A DNA stretch of 64,000 nucleotides from contig JABXHI010000001.1 in the NCBI GenBank assembly GCA_013393415.1, positions 1-64,000 of the forward strand, read 5' to 3'. The position numbers and the translations under genes are program-made. The first letter of the stretch is position 1. Each line of letters begins with the position of its first letter. Source of the DNA: Micrococcaceae bacterium (lineage in GTDB: Bacteria; Actinomycetota; Actinomycetes; Actinomycetales; Micrococcaceae). Below the pieces are notes generated by a model. It was not told the DNA's origin and did not search any database. It worked only from the letters and a program-made list of their open reading frames with translations. Shown here piece by piece: positions 1 to 9,814 of the stretch.

Positions 1-2
1 AG

Positions 3-188
3 CGCACCAACTCCTGGCACAGCCGCGGGTTTGGTATCTTACAAGTCGTCCTGGATCGAACACAACCGCCCCAGCAAGCGTGGGCCAGCATGGCCAACGC
101 CATCATTGTCCTACGCCGACTCCTCCATGAAGCCAGACTCCGCTACCGGTGGGACACCCGCACCGTCAAGCCTTACGATTTCCGGTAA
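3..188 (+). mobile_element. 3' end of a transposase gene (IS5-like), 5' part outside window
   Basis: An open frame enters from the left edge and stops at TAA 186-188. Its roughly 61 residues include the stretches ANAIIVLRRLLHEA and RYRWDTR, which resemble the C-terminal helix and arginine-rich tail of IS5-type DDE transposases as I remember them. The catalytic residues would lie upstream of the window, so neither family nor intactness can be confirmed. The element lies directly against a decapitated helicase gene, which fits an insertion into that gene. A possible right end is GCGCAATCTC at 209-218 followed by TTA, but the left end needed to prove an inverted repeat and target duplication is missing. 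Confidence 0.5.
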
Positions 189-799
189 GCGCCGATAAGC
201 CCCTATCCGCGCAATCTCTTAAACGTTTCCTTCAAGACTCCTCCGAATACCAGTCCGTGCGCTCAGGCCCGCGTCCACATTTGATTGCCGCCCGGTCGCT
301 GCGTCAACAGATCATCGAAGCCGCGAAGTTCATACGAACCTGGGTTGATGAAGACGTTGCTCCGGATGCCATTGGCGTGATGGTTCGCAGTGAACGTATT
401 AAGGACCAGGTGGAACGCGGCCTACGTGACGAGCAAGCGTTGGCGGCGATAACTGACTCGGATTCGGCAGTGCAAATCATCACAATGCACAGTGCCAAAG
501 GCATGGAATTTGAACGTGCCATTATTGTTGGTGCCGGTGCAGAGGAGATACCCGCTGCCTGGCAGCTAGCAGATTTACCAGACTCCGAACAACACGATGT
601 AGAACTTCGAGAAAGATCCCTGCTATATGTTGCGGCTACGCGTGCACGTGACGAACTGGTGATTACGTTGGACTGGCGAGGCATCCGATTATCTCTCGGG
701 GGCTACGTAGCGTCTGTGTCAGCCAGACGAACCACCGCGTCGTGGGGCAGCCAAATCGTCGGAATCAATCACCAACGTGAAAGGTCCGCTGTTCACTAG
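149..799 (+). pseudogene. remnant of a UvrD/Rep-type DNA helicase (C-terminal part)
   Basis: The frame encodes the 2B/2A end of a superfamily 1 helicase: IITMHSAKGMEF (motif V region, roughly residues 110-121 of the open frame) and LLYVAATRARDELVI (motif VI, roughly 158-172). The Walker A, motif II and everything else N-terminal are absent, because the transposase end and an in-frame stop near 128 occupy that place. After about position 690 the reading frame runs into DNA complementary to dtd and loses family character, so the true C-terminus is also lost or altered. Real homology probably spans about 220-690. It is best read as a non-functional fragment left after IS insertion; it is very unlikely to make an active helicase. 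Confidence 0.75.
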
Positions 800-1183
800 A
801 GCCACGTCCATCATGGCACCGAATTCACCGGTCACCACTTCCAGGCCCTGTTCGCGAATTTTCGCCACAAAGTATTCATAGAGCGGTTCGGAATGTTCTG
901 GACGAGCAGCTTTCGACCACGAGGGTCGACGCCCCTTGCGCACATCAGCGTTTAGCGTGAACTGTGAGACCACCATGATCGGCGCATTGAGATCCACGGC
1001 GGATTGCTCGTCGTCAAGAATCCGCAGGTGCACGATCTTATTGACCAGAACATCGGCTTGTTCCTCGCCGTCGTGGACGTGTACTCCCAATAAGATCATG
1101 AGACCTGGACGGGGGAGTTCACCCACCACTTTTTCATCGACGGTGACACTGGCTGAAGTTACGACTTGGATGACTGCACGCAT
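719..1183 (-). CDS. dtd: D-aminoacyl-tRNA deacylase
   Basis: The 154-residue product hydrolyses D-aminoacyl-tRNA (and Gly-tRNA-Ala) in the cytoplasm, recycling mischarged tRNA. Both family signatures are present: SQFTL at residues 73-77 and NSGPFT at 131-136, a variant of the NxGPxT loop that carries the Gly-cisPro pair. Length is slightly above the usual 145 or so because of a short Gly/Ser-rich tail. The start ATG at 1183 faces rarA, whose GTG lies 57 bases away, so the two genes share a divergent promoter region. The 3' end butts against the broken helicase frame on the other strand. Confidence 0.95.
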   Translation of the reverse strand: MRAVIQVVTSASVTVDEKVVGELPRPGLMILLGVHVHDGEEQADVLVNKIVHLRILDDEQSAVDLNAPIMVVSQFTLNADVRKGRRPSWSKAARPEHSEPLYEYFVAKIREQGLEVVTGEFGAMMDVALVNSGPFTLVIDSDDLAAPRRGGSSG

Positions 1184-1239
1184 GGCTTCAAGTGTAGCTG
1201 TGGTGTTGCCCGGGTGGCCGAATCATTAGAGTAGGGGAT

Positions 1240-2652
1240 GTGCAAGATTTGTTCTCCTCGGCCCACGACGACAATGATCGTCCAGATTCCTCACCCAACG
1301 TATCGGCTGCCGCTCCCTTAGCGGTGCGTATGCGTCCCAGAGCCCTGGACGAGATTGTGGGCCAACAGCATTTGTTAACCCCCGGTTCGCCGTTGCGAAA
1401 ACTGACCGAAGCAAACGGCCCTGCCGGTGTGGGGCCCTCCTCGATCATGCTGTATGGGCCCCCGGGTACCGGTAAAACGACCCTTGCCCATGTGATCTCC
1501 CAGGCACCGGATCGCAAGTTTGTGGAATTATCCGCCATATCTGCTGGGGTTAAAGATGTTCGTCGCGTGATGGAACAGGCTCTCGACAATAGAGATCTTT
1601 ACGGCCGGACCACCATCTTATTCTTGGACGAAATACATCGGTTTAATAAAGCCCAGCAGGATGCGCTTTTGCCGGGAGTAGAGAATCGCTGGGTTGTGCT
1701 CGTGGCTGCAACCACTGAAAATCCGTCGTTCTCGGTCATATCTCCGCTCCTGTCCAGGTCGATCATGCTCACACTTGAACCGCTAACCGACGGCGATATC
1801 GGTGAGCTTATTGATCGGGCCTTATCCGATGAACGCGGACTCAATGCCACGGTGGAGCTCGAGCACGAGGCCCGAGAATATTTGATTCGAATGGCTCAGG
1901 GGGATGCACGGCGAGCCCTGACGACTTTGGAAGCAGCTGCCGGTGTTGGATACGATCAGGCTGCGGGAGAACAGTCACCAGTGGTGACAGTCGAACATGC
2001 TGCTCAAGCTATGGACCAAGCGGTATTGCGTTATGACAAAGATGGCGATCAGCATTACGACGTCATCTCTGCCTTTATCAAGTCGATTCGAGGATCTGAT
2101 GTTGATGCGGCGTTGCATTACCTGGCGCGAATGATTCATGCCGGTGAGGACGCACGATATATTGCCCGACGCCTGATTGTTCACGCATCGGAAGATATCG
2201 GAATGGCTGACCCTACGGCACTACAGTCTGCGGTCGCGGCAGCGCAAGCGGTCCAGCTCATTGGCATGCCGGAAGGGCGCATCCCTCTTGCCCAAGCGGT
2301 GGTCCATTTGGCGACTGCACCAAAATCGCCTGGCGCTTACGACGGTATTAATGCTGCACTTGCTGATGTCCAAGCAGGTCGAGCAGGGGTCGTACCAAAA
2401 CACTTACGCGATTCACATTACGCGGGAGCGAAGGCACTCGGGCACGGTGCGGGGTATAAATTTCCACACTCCTACCCGCATTCCATCGTGGCCCAACAGT
2501 ATTTACCCGATGAACTGTTAGACCGGCAGTACTATCAGCCAACGACCAATGGTCACGAACACATGATTTCGGAACGCGTCGCAAGACTTCGTGCCGTATT
2601 GCGCAACGAACCTCCAGCACCGCAAACGCCTGATCAGACGAGTGACGATTAG
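1240..2652 (+). CDS. rarA: replication-associated recombination protein A (RarA/MgsA family AAA+ ATPase)
   Basis: A 470-residue clamp-loader-like AAA+ ATPase acting at stalled replication forks. Walker A GPPGTGKT lies at residues 73-80, Walker B FLDEIHRF at 128-135 and the TTENPSF sensor loop near 158-164. The C-terminal half contains the conserved tetramerisation region ([11 protein letters not shown], and [12 protein letters not shown] near the end). Start is GTG 1240 with GGGG just upstream. The N-terminal 25 residues are acidic and Ser/Asp rich. Length and motifs are normal for the family. It precedes rpsD and alaS, the usual actinobacterial order. Confidence 0.95.
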   Translation: MQDLFSSAHDDNDRPDSSPNVSAAAPLAVRMRPRALDEIVGQQHLLTPGSPLRKLTEANGPAGVGPSSIMLYGPPGTGKTTLAHVISQAPDRKFVELSAISAGVKDVRRVMEQALDNRDLYGRTTILFLDEIHRFNKAQQDALLPGVENRWVVLVAATTENPSFSVISPLLSRSIMLTLEPLTDGDIGELIDRALSDERGLNATVELEHEAREYLIRMAQGDARRALTTLEAAAGVGYDQAAGEQSPVVTVEHAAQAMDQAVLRYDKDGDQHYDVISAFIKSIRGSDVDAALHYLARMIHAGEDARYIARRLIVHASEDIGMADPTALQSAVAAAQAVQLIGMPEGRIPLAQAVVHLATAPKSPGAYDGINAALADVQAGRAGVVPKHLRDSHYAGAKALGHGAGYKFPHSYPHSIVAQQYLPDELLDRQYYQPTTNGHEHMISERVARLRAVLRNEPPAPQTPDQTSDD

Positions 2653-2868
2653 GCCGACATTTCGGTATGTGCTAAGGTTTTGCCTTGTCTGGCACGTTTC
2701 TGTCCAAGCGCAGAAATGGTAGTTATGACGGTTGGCGGTATAACCCTCAGCTCTCTGGAAAACACTGACATCAGAGGCCAGGATTCATGTACATCATAGC
2801 TAGTCGGCTTTGTCATGTAGATGATGCAAAACCAATCAATACCGCATGACAAGAAAAGGAAGCCACTC

Positions 2869-3495
2869 ATGGCAAAAGGTCTACGTACCCGTCGCACAGT
2901 GCGCCACTCGCGCGCACTGGGCATTGCGCTCACTCCTAAAGCTGAAAAGTACATGGAGCGCCGTCCATACGGTCCAGGTCAGCACGGTCGCGCACGTCGT
3001 CGTGCCGATTCTGACTACTCGGTCCGTCTGAAAGAAAAACAGCGTCTTCGCGCGATCTACAACATTCGTGAAGCCCAGATGGTTCGGTACTTCAAAGAAT
3101 CAACCCGTCGTGCAGGTCTGACCGGTGAGGTCCTGGTCGAAACCCTGGAATCGCGCCTGGATGCTCTTGTGTTGCGTGCCGGCTTTGCCCGCACCATTGC
3201 ACAGGCGCGTCAGCTGGTCGTTCACCAGCACATCCTGGTTAATGGACAGCGTGTTGACCGTCCGTCATTCCAGGTACAAGAAGGTCAGCTCATCCACGTT
3301 GCAGAACGTAGCGAATCGATGGTTCCATTCCAGATCGCTGCCACTGGTGCACACCAGGACGTTCTGCCAGATGTGCCTGGTTACCTTGATGTAGAAATCG
3401 ACAAGCTGCGCGCAAAATTGGTCCGCGAGCCAAAGCGTGCTGATATTCCAGTTTCCATTCAGGAAAACCTGGTCGTCGAGTACTACTCACGCTAA
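2869..3495 (+). CDS. rpsD: 30S ribosomal protein S4
   Basis: A primary 16S rRNA-binding protein of the small subunit, 208 residues. The N-terminal TRRTVRHSRALG and RPYGPGQHG stretches and the S4 RNA-binding domain (about residues 93-155, including ESRLDALVLRAGFA and QARQLVVHQHILVNG) are typical. The N-terminus has no zinc-binding cysteines, so it is the zinc-independent form. An in-frame ATG exists at 2821, but ATG 2869 follows AGAAAAGGAAG and gives the canonical MAKG start. The gene stands alone rather than in the rpsK-rpoA cluster, as in many Micrococcales, so an S4-autoregulated leader is possible in 2653-2868, but I see no clear structure there. Confidence 0.97.
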   Translation: MAKGLRTRRTVRHSRALGIALTPKAEKYMERRPYGPGQHGRARRRADSDYSVRLKEKQRLRAIYNIREAQMVRYFKESTRRAGLTGEVLVETLESRLDALVLRAGFARTIAQARQLVVHQHILVNGQRVDRPSFQVQEGQLIHVAERSESMVPFQIAATGAHQDVLPDVPGYLDVEIDKLRAKLVREPKRADIPVSIQENLVVEYYSR

Positions 3496-3513
3496 ACTTT
3501 CGTACGACACACT

Positions 3514-3573
3514 GACATTCCGGCTCGGTGGCACTTGCACATTGCAAGGCCCCGGGCCGGTGGTGTCTTTATT
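3514..3573 (+). terminator. probable rpsD terminator
   Basis: Nested inverted repeats follow rpsD: GACA 3514-3517 with TGTC 3564-3567, CCGGC 3520-3524 with GCCGG 3556-3560, and an inner CTTGCA/TGCAAG pair at 3534-3539 and 3543-3548. The stem is followed by TTTATT. It is imperfect, but position, size and tail fit an intrinsic terminator. Confidence 0.6.
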
Positions 3574-3655
3574 CCCAGAATATGGCGTTTGACCACGCTG
3601 TCGTGTGTCAGTTGGTAGAGTAGGTTCGGCTACGAATCAGAAAGGGTTGACGGTT

Positions 3656-3979
3656 GTGAAAAGAGTTCTACTTATCGGCATTGGTGCTGCAATCGGGTGG
3701 TACGGTCACTCCAAGTTGTCTAAAGGTCGAGACGAGGCGGCACTGCGTGCAGAAGAGGCTCTACGCACCTCACTGTCACCAGAGAATATTGGTCGCAACA
3801 TTGGCGAAGGGGCGGCGAGCATCCTCGTCGAGTCGACCAAGGGATTCTTAACCACTGTGCGTGAACAGATCCCTGCGCTCAACCGGAATCAACCCGCAGC
3901 GCCGGTGGTTGAAAACCTTGACGAGGTTCAGCCACTACGAGTCGAAGTCACCGAAGTGACATCAGAACGCGGCGCGTAA
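3656..3979 (+). CDS. small membrane-anchored protein of unknown function
   Basis: A 107-residue protein with an N-terminal hydrophobic segment (about residues 4-16, VLLIGIGAAIGWY) followed by a charged, mostly soluble tail. Such a protein commonly sits just before alaS in Micrococcaceae; I recall the group as DUF6167-like but cannot confirm it. Start GTG 3656 is preceded by AAAGGG; an earlier in-frame ATG at 3605 lacks a binding site. The location between rpsD and alaS suggests co-transcription with alaS and a cell-envelope or translation-linked role, but no function can be assigned. Confidence 0.75.
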   Translation: MKRVLLIGIGAAIGWYGHSKLSKGRDEAALRAEEALRTSLSPENIGRNIGEGAASILVESTKGFLTTVREQIPALNRNQPAAPVVENLDEVQPLRVEVTEVTSERGA

Positions 3980-4053
3980 GCTCAGAATTTAAAGTATTTG
4001 ACCCTCAACCGGTGTGCCCACTGGTTGCTAGCTTGTAATGGAAAAAAACAGTT

Positions 4054-6741
4054 ATGCAGATTCATGAAATTGCCCGCCGTTGGAACGCTTTTTTCGAAAA
4101 GAACAGCCACAGTGTAGTTCCCTCGGCGTCGCTGGTCTCTCCGGACCCATCGCTACTGTTTACCGTTGCGGGTATGGTGCCGTTTATCCCATACTTTTTA
4201 GGCCAACAAACGCCGCCGCATGATCGGGCAGTCTCAGTTCAAAAATGTATTCGTACAGCAGACATTGAAGAAGTTGGCAAAACCGCACGGCACGGCACCT
4301 TCTTCCAAATGGCTGGCAACTTCTCCTTTGGCGATTACTTCAAAGAAGGTGCCATTACGATGGCGTGGGAACTCCTCACGACCTCGCAAGCTGATGGCGG
4401 CTACGGTTTAGACCCCGAGCGCTTGTGGGCCACCGTATACGAAGAAGACGAAGAAGCCTACGCAATCTGGCGTGACGTGGTCGGTATCCCCGAAGCCCGC
4501 CTTCAACGTATCGGCAAAGAAGATAACTACTGGCACACTGGCCAGCCGGGACCAGGCGGTCCGTGTTCCGAAATCTTTTATGACCGGGGCCCACAATATG
4601 GCAATGATGGTGGTCCCGCTGCAGACGACACCAGATACTTAGAAATCTGGAATCTCGTCTTCATGCAGTACCAGCTTGGCGACGTCCGGAGCCAAGACGA
4701 TTTCGATATCGTTGGCGAGCTCGCAAACAAAAACATCGATACCGGTATGGGACTAGAACGCCTCGCTATGATCCTGCAGGGCGTAGAAAACATGTACGAG
4801 ACGGATCAAGTGCGTCCCGTGCTGGACCGCGCTGCCGAGCTGGCGGGGGTCACGTACACCTCGACAGAAGACCCCGAAGACGCCAACTTCTCTAACGATA
4901 TGCGGCTACGCTACGTTGCCGATCATGTGCGTTCTGCCCTGATGCTGATTAGTGATGGGGTAGTACCAGGCAATGAAGGCGGCGGCTATGTATTGCGTCG
5001 CCTGATTCGTCGTGCCGTTCGTGCTATGCGCCTGATGGGCGTGGTCTCTGCTGTGCTGCCGGAACTGCTCCCTATCTCTCGTGACGCGATGCGTGGCAAC
5101 TACCCCGAAGTCTCAGAAGACTTCGACCGGATTGCTCGTATCGCCTATGCCGAAGAACGCGCATTCTTGCGCACCATTGCAGCCGGCACGACCCGTTTGG
5201 AATCCTCGGTCGCACAAGCCCGCGAAGCCGGTGCGACGCTGTCCGGTGATGCAGCATTCGAATTGCACGACACATATGGTTTCCCGATTGATCTGACGTT
5301 GGAAATGGCTGAAGAAGCAGGCGTTTCGGTGGACCAGGATAAGTTTGTCGAACTTATGCAAGAACAACGTCAGCGTGCACGCAACGATGCCAAAGCAAAA
5401 AAGACTGGCCACGCGGACACGAGCCTGTATTACGAAGCCCACGCTGGTCAAGATACGGTCTTCACCGGATACACCGAGCACACGACCCAATCACACATTC
5501 GATCCCTGCTGGTCAATGGTAAAGCTACGAACTTTGCCGAACAGGGCCAACAAGTTGAAGTCGTACTGGATGCCTCGCCGTTCTACGCGGAAGCCGGCGG
5601 ACAGGCGGCAGATACCGGGTTGATCAGCGGTGATGGCTTCGTCATTGAAGTCTCTGACGTGCAGTCACCAATCAACGGTCTCGCCGTCCACCAGGGCATC
5701 ATTCGTGAAGGTGAAGCACTCATGGGGGCGCAAGCAGTCGGGGCAATTGACCTGCAGCGTCGCCTCGATGCCCAGAAAGCGCACTCGGCAACCCACATCG
5801 TGCACGCTGCCCTCCATCAAATTCTTGGTCCAGACGCCGTTCAGGCCGGGTCGTTCAATAAAGAAGGCTACTTACGTTTTGACTTCCGCTGGCAAGATGC
5901 CATGTCGCCTGCGGCACGCCAAGAAGTCGAAGAACTTGCCAACATCGCCATCCGAGACAACTTTATGGTCAACACCATAGAAACAAGTCTCACAGAAGCC
6001 CAAGCCATGGGTGCGATGAGCTTATTCGGCGAAAAATACGGTGATCGGGTTCGTGTCGTAGAAATCGATGGTGCCTGGTCGCGCGAACTCTGCGGTGGAA
6101 CCCACGTCACCTCGACTTCCGAGATTGGTACGCTGGCACTGCTCAATGAGCAGTCGGTCGGCTCCGGCAATCGCCGTGTTGAAGCCCTGGTCGGCCTCGA
6201 CGCATTTGATCATTTTGCTGCAGAACGCACATTGGTCAACGAGCTGTCATCCATGCTCAAGACACCCGCTGCCGAAATACCAGGGCGGGTGGAGCAGACG
6301 CTCAATAAACTACGGCAAGTTGAAAAAGAACTCGCCGATTTGCGCTCCCAACAAATGCTCGCACAGGTTGGCAAGCTGGTGGAACAAGCCGAAACGGTAG
6401 GCGATATCACCCTATTGGCTCATAATATGGGGGAGGTAGCCAGTGCTGATGACTTGCGTTCGGCAGCACTCGACCTTCGTGATCGGCTGACCAAGGCAGG
6501 GAATCAACATATCGTCGTCGGAATGATAGGCACTTCGAACGCGCGGCCGCTCGTCGTGATTGCCGTCAACGAAGGTGCCCAGAACCTCGGTCTAAAAGCG
6601 GGTAACCTTGTCAAAGCCGTCTCCCAAGTACTGGGCGGTGGCGGCGGTGGCAAACCCGACGTGGCACAAGGTGGCGGCCAAGATGCTTCCAAGATTGATG
6701 ACGCACTGACGACCCTTCGGCGCGAAGTCGAGACGGCCTAA
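4054..6741 (+). CDS. alaS: alanyl-tRNA synthetase
   Basis: A class II synthetase of 895 residues that charges tRNA-Ala. The catalytic core occupies roughly the first 240 residues (SVQKCIRTADIEEVG and NIDTGMGLERLAMI, motif 3 type). The editing domain carries its zinc ligands His577 and His581 (HSATH) and Cys680 and His684 (CGGTH). The C-terminal C-Ala domain includes the glycine-rich GGGGGGKPD segment. Length is normal. Start ATG 4054 gives the expected MQIHEIARRW beginning. ruvX follows after 39 bases, so alaS-ruvX-mltG-aroE are probably co-transcribed. Confidence 0.98.
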   Translation: MQIHEIARRWNAFFEKNSHSVVPSASLVSPDPSLLFTVAGMVPFIPYFLGQQTPPHDRAVSVQKCIRTADIEEVGKTARHGTFFQMAGNFSFGDYFKEGAITMAWELLTTSQADGGYGLDPERLWATVYEEDEEAYAIWRDVVGIPEARLQRIGKEDNYWHTGQPGPGGPCSEIFYDRGPQYGNDGGPAADDTRYLEIWNLVFMQYQLGDVRSQDDFDIVGELANKNIDTGMGLERLAMILQGVENMYETDQVRPVLDRAAELAGVTYTSTEDPEDANFSNDMRLRYVADHVRSALMLISDGVVPGNEGGGYVLRRLIRRAVRAMRLMGVVSAVLPELLPISRDAMRGNYPEVSEDFDRIARIAYAEERAFLRTIAAGTTRLESSVAQAREAGATLSGDAAFELHDTYGFPIDLTLEMAEEAGVSVDQDKFVELMQEQRQRARNDAKAKKTGHADTSLYYEAHAGQDTVFTGYTEHTTQSHIRSLLVNGKATNFAEQGQQVEVVLDASPFYAEAGGQAADTGLISGDGFVIEVSDVQSPINGLAVHQGIIREGEALMGAQAVGAIDLQRRLDAQKAHSATHIVHAALHQILGPDAVQAGSFNKEGYLRFDFRWQDAMSPAARQEVEELANIAIRDNFMVNTIETSLTEAQAMGAMSLFGEKYGDRVRVVEIDGAWSRELCGGTHVTSTSEIGTLALLNEQSVGSGNRRVEALVGLDAFDHFAAERTLVNELSSMLKTPAAEIPGRVEQTLNKLRQVEKELADLRSQQMLAQVGKLVEQAETVGDITLLAHNMGEVASADDLRSAALDLRDRLTKAGNQHIVVGMIGTSNARPLVVIAVNEGAQNLGLKAGNLVKAVSQVLGGGGGGKPDVAQGGGQDASKIDDALTTLRREVETA

Positions 6742-6780
6742 CCCCAACGGATCGATTCCTTAAGTATTTAGAACTATTCA

Positions 6781-7302
6781 ATGACAGATATGAACTCGCA
6801 CGAGACGGTGACAGGCTCCCGTCTAGGAGTGGATGTTGGTAGGGCCCGCGTGGGACTGGCAGCAACCGACCCGGCCGGCATCCTGGCCAGTCCAGTCGAC
6901 ACGCTGACGCGAGATGCGAAAAACCTACGCGATCTCCACCGGATTGTTGACGAAGCGATCCAACGCAACGCGGTTCGTGTCTATGTCGGAGACCCCATCA
7001 ACCTCAAAGGCCAAAAGACGGCATCCACCGATGACGCTCATCGCTTCGCTCAACAACTGGCAAAACTGTTTGCTGAAGCCAACTTGACGACCCAAGTCCG
7101 ACTCATTGATGAGCGACTCTCGACCGTCAGTGCCTCCCAAAAATTGCACCAAGCCGGGGTCTCATCACGGAATCAGCGCTCAGTTATTGATCAACTGGCG
7201 GCCGTGGCTATATTGGAACATGCGATGATGCTTGAAAATAACACGGGTGCCAACACTGGTATCTTGGTTTCGCATGAACAGGAGGAAGAATATGACAGAT
7301 GA
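6781..7302 (+). CDS. ruvX: Holliday junction resolvase-like protein (YqgF/RuvX)
   Basis: A 173-residue RNase H-fold nuclease of the YqgF family. In bacteria it is linked to pre-16S rRNA 5' processing and to a Holliday-junction resolvase activity. The N-terminal LGVDVGRARVGLA motif supplies the first catalytic Asp, VYVGDPINLKG the second strand, and DERLSTVSASQ the acidic residue near 110. Its 3' end overlaps mltG by 11 bases, which suggests translational coupling. Position after alaS and before mltG is standard in Gram-positive bacteria. Confidence 0.93.
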   Translation: MTDMNSHETVTGSRLGVDVGRARVGLAATDPAGILASPVDTLTRDAKNLRDLHRIVDEAIQRNAVRVYVGDPINLKGQKTASTDDAHRFAQQLAKLFAEANLTTQVRLIDERLSTVSASQKLHQAGVSSRNQRSVIDQLAAVAILEHAMMLENNTGANTGILVSHEQEEEYDR

Positions 7303-8851
7303 TCATCTGCCGAACTTGCCTCCCAAGACGCAATTTATGTCGCGTCGCGAGCGCCGCGAATACGAACGCGCTCAGCAAAATGCCCAACGTGCTTCCGATG
7401 CGAAATCTACTGTAGAAGGCCAGAATGCGATACCACCTGCCAGTGTGGGTGATGAATCGGGACAGGATCGTGAAGAAGTATCGGACGTACCACGACCGCT
7501 GGCTGCTGACGGTCCCGGTGGTTTAGAAGACCGACCGCATCGCCCCGGAAGCTCTCAAGGCGACATCGTGACCGAGGGCCGGTACGCAACAGACCAGAAT
7601 GTTGATCATGGTGGTCTGCATCCGCTACCTGAGGATACTCGCGACTATCCTCACCTCAGGCAAGATGTGGCTGCTGCCGAGCGCGAAGATGCTGCGGAAG
7701 CATCCTCCGATGAAAACATGTTGGGCTACATGCTCGTGGCCGATGGCACGCAGCCAGCTCCCGAAATTGATGAGGAAGCGTTAGCAGCGCGCAAAGTTCG
7801 CAAACGTCGGCGTACCGTCGTGATGCTGTCGAGCTTCGCTGTGTTCCTCGGCCTACTCATCGTCGTTGGACTCGGAGTGAGCCAACTCGTGGGCTGGACG
7901 AATAATGATTACCCCGGTCCAGGTGGCGAAGAAATCGCCTTCGAAGTCAACCCCGGTGAAGGGGCAATTGTCATCGGTAACCGGCTGGTCGATGAAGACA
8001 TTGTCGCATCGACCTCAGCGTTTCGTGACGCGGTGGAGTCTTCGCAAAGTACCTCAGAAATCCAGCCCGGTGAATATACGCTGCAGCATCAAATGCCAGC
8101 CAGAGACGCCGCCGCGATCCTGTTGGACGAAGGAGGCTTAGGGCAGCACTACGTGTATGTGAACTCCGGGCATCGAATAGACGATGTGTATGAGCACATT
8201 GCTGAGCAAACTGAGTATAGTGCAGACGAAATTGAAGAAGCCGCCGATCCCTCGAACTTCGAGGTGCCCTCCGAAGCCTCAACGCTTGAAGGCTATATCG
8301 CTGTCGGTGAGTATCAATTCCCCATGGATGCCTCGATGCAAGAAATTCTTGAACAGATGATCGAACCCACCATGAATGAGTTCGAACGCCTCGGGATCGA
8401 GGACCCCGAAGAACAACACCGGCTGGTCACGATTGCCTCGATTTTGGAGGCCGAAGCACGGTCTGAAGACTTTGCCATGGTCGCGGGGATTATTGAAAAC
8501 CGGTTGGATGAGTCGAACACCGAAACATACGGATTCTTACAGATTGACGCCACGGTCATTTACGGCATGGGCGTCCGGCAGCTGCAGTTTACTGCCGAAG
8601 ATCGGCAAGATGAGAGCAACGAATACAACACGTACCAACATCGTGGGCTGCCACCCGGCCCGATAGGTGCGCCATCCATCGCTGCGCTTGATGCCGCTGC
8701 TGAACCCGAAGACAACGACTACCTCTACTGGATTACCACCAACATTGAAACTGGCGAAACGAAATTCTCCAGCACCTATGAACAGCATCGTGAATATCAG
8801 CAGGAATACCGTGCCTATTGTGACGACAATCCCGATATTTGTGGTCGGTAG
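7292..8851 (+). CDS. mltG: endolytic murein transglycosylase
   Basis: A membrane-bound lytic transglycosylase (YceG fold) that cuts nascent glycan strands and sets their length. From ATG 7292, which has a strong GGAGGAAGAA site, it has 519 residues: a long acidic, disordered cytoplasmic N-terminus (about 1-170), one transmembrane helix (about 176-198), then the extracytoplasmic domain. The catalytic glutamate is Glu386 in ASILEAEA, and the family signature GLPPGPIGAPS lies nearby. An upstream in-frame ATG at 7232 lies inside ruvX and lacks a binding site. The cytoplasmic extension is common in actinobacterial members. Confidence 0.95.
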   Translation: MTDDHLPNLPPKTQFMSRRERREYERAQQNAQRASDAKSTVEGQNAIPPASVGDESGQDREEVSDVPRPLAADGPGGLEDRPHRPGSSQGDIVTEGRYATDQNVDHGGLHPLPEDTRDYPHLRQDVAAAEREDAAEASSDENMLGYMLVADGTQPAPEIDEEALAARKVRKRRRTVVMLSSFAVFLGLLIVVGLGVSQLVGWTNNDYPGPGGEEIAFEVNPGEGAIVIGNRLVDEDIVASTSAFRDAVESSQSTSEIQPGEYTLQHQMPARDAAAILLDEGGLGQHYVYVNSGHRIDDVYEHIAEQTEYSADEIEEAADPSNFEVPSEASTLEGYIAVGEYQFPMDASMQEILEQMIEPTMNEFERLGIEDPEEQHRLVTIASILEAEARSEDFAMVAGIIENRLDESNTETYGFLQIDATVIYGMGVRQLQFTAEDRQDESNEYNTYQHRGLPPGPIGAPSIAALDAAAEPEDNDYLYWITTNIETGETKFSSTYEQHREYQQEYRAYCDDNPDICGR

Positions 8852-8865
8852 TAGGTAGCACACAC

Positions 8866-9747
8866 ATGACTGAACAGAACTTTCACGCGGCCGTCCTGGG
8901 ATCACCGATAGCGCATTCGAAATCTCCCGATATGCATCGTGCCGCCTACCAGTACTTGGACGCACCGATTCAATACGATCGCGTGGACGTGAACCAAGAC
9001 CAAGCCGATAGCTTCATGAGCTCGTTGACGCAGCGTTACGGTCCCACAAGCCTCCTTGCTGGGTTCTCTGTGACCATGCCGTTGAAGGCTGTGCTCGTGG
9101 AGCACATGGACCACGTCTCGCCACGTGTGGAACGTTTGGGCGTACTGAACACCATCGTCTTTGATGCAGATGGCATCCCGCATGGCCACAATACTGATGT
9201 GGAGGGTATATACCGTGCGTTGAGGCACGCTGGTTTTGTCGCAGCGAGCGGAGGCTCGATGGGCATCATCGGAGCCGGCGGAACGGCGTCTGCTGCTGTC
9301 GGCGCCGCAGCTGCTATGGGGCTCGATGAGGTCGTGTTGTATGTGCGTAATAGAGAACGCGCGCAGGACGCTGCCACGGTTGCACAACGGTTCAATCTGG
9401 CAGTTCAAGTCAAGCATCTCGACGAGTTTTCCGCTGAGGTACAAGACCATCGGGCGGTGGTGTCGACACTTCCCGCCACCGCGGCCGACTGGCTTGAGAC
9501 TAAGCTTCCGAACCGGAATCTGCCACCGTTACTCGATGTGATTTATGAGCCGTGGCCAACAGTACTAGCGGCAACATGGCAAGCCACCGGAGCACAAGTG
9601 GCATCCGGTTTAGATATGTTGTTGTATCAAGGAGTAGAACAGGTCAAACTGTTTACAGCAAAAATGGTCAACGACCACGACACAATTGACTGGGACGCAG
9701 TCACAGCACACATGGCGGTTGCGCTGGGGCTACAACACCCATCGTGA
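8866..9747 (+). CDS. aroE: shikimate dehydrogenase (NADP+)
   Basis: Reduces 3-dehydroshikimate to shikimate. The 293-residue protein has the shikimate-binding loop GSPIAHSKSP (12-21), the catalytic Lys74 in MPLK, Asp111 in HNTDVEG, and a nucleotide-binding GIIGAGGTASAA segment (133-144). ATG 8866 is chosen; an in-frame ATG at 8839 lies within mltG. Genes on either side make aroE the first of four chorismate-pathway activities in a row (aroE, aroC, aroK, aroB). Confidence 0.95.
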   Translation: MTEQNFHAAVLGSPIAHSKSPDMHRAAYQYLDAPIQYDRVDVNQDQADSFMSSLTQRYGPTSLLAGFSVTMPLKAVLVEHMDHVSPRVERLGVLNTIVFDADGIPHGHNTDVEGIYRALRHAGFVAASGGSMGIIGAGGTASAAVGAAAAMGLDEVVLYVRNRERAQDAATVAQRFNLAVQVKHLDEFSAEVQDHRAVVSTLPATAADWLETKLPNRNLPPLLDVIYEPWPTVLAATWQATGAQVASGLDMLLYQGVEQVKLFTAKMVNDHDTIDWDAVTAHMAVALGLQHPS

Positions 9748-9814
9748 TGTCGCGGTGGGACAAACATCGACATGAAACAAGCGCTCACGCGCTGAGCATG
9801 AAAGAATCGGGCGT

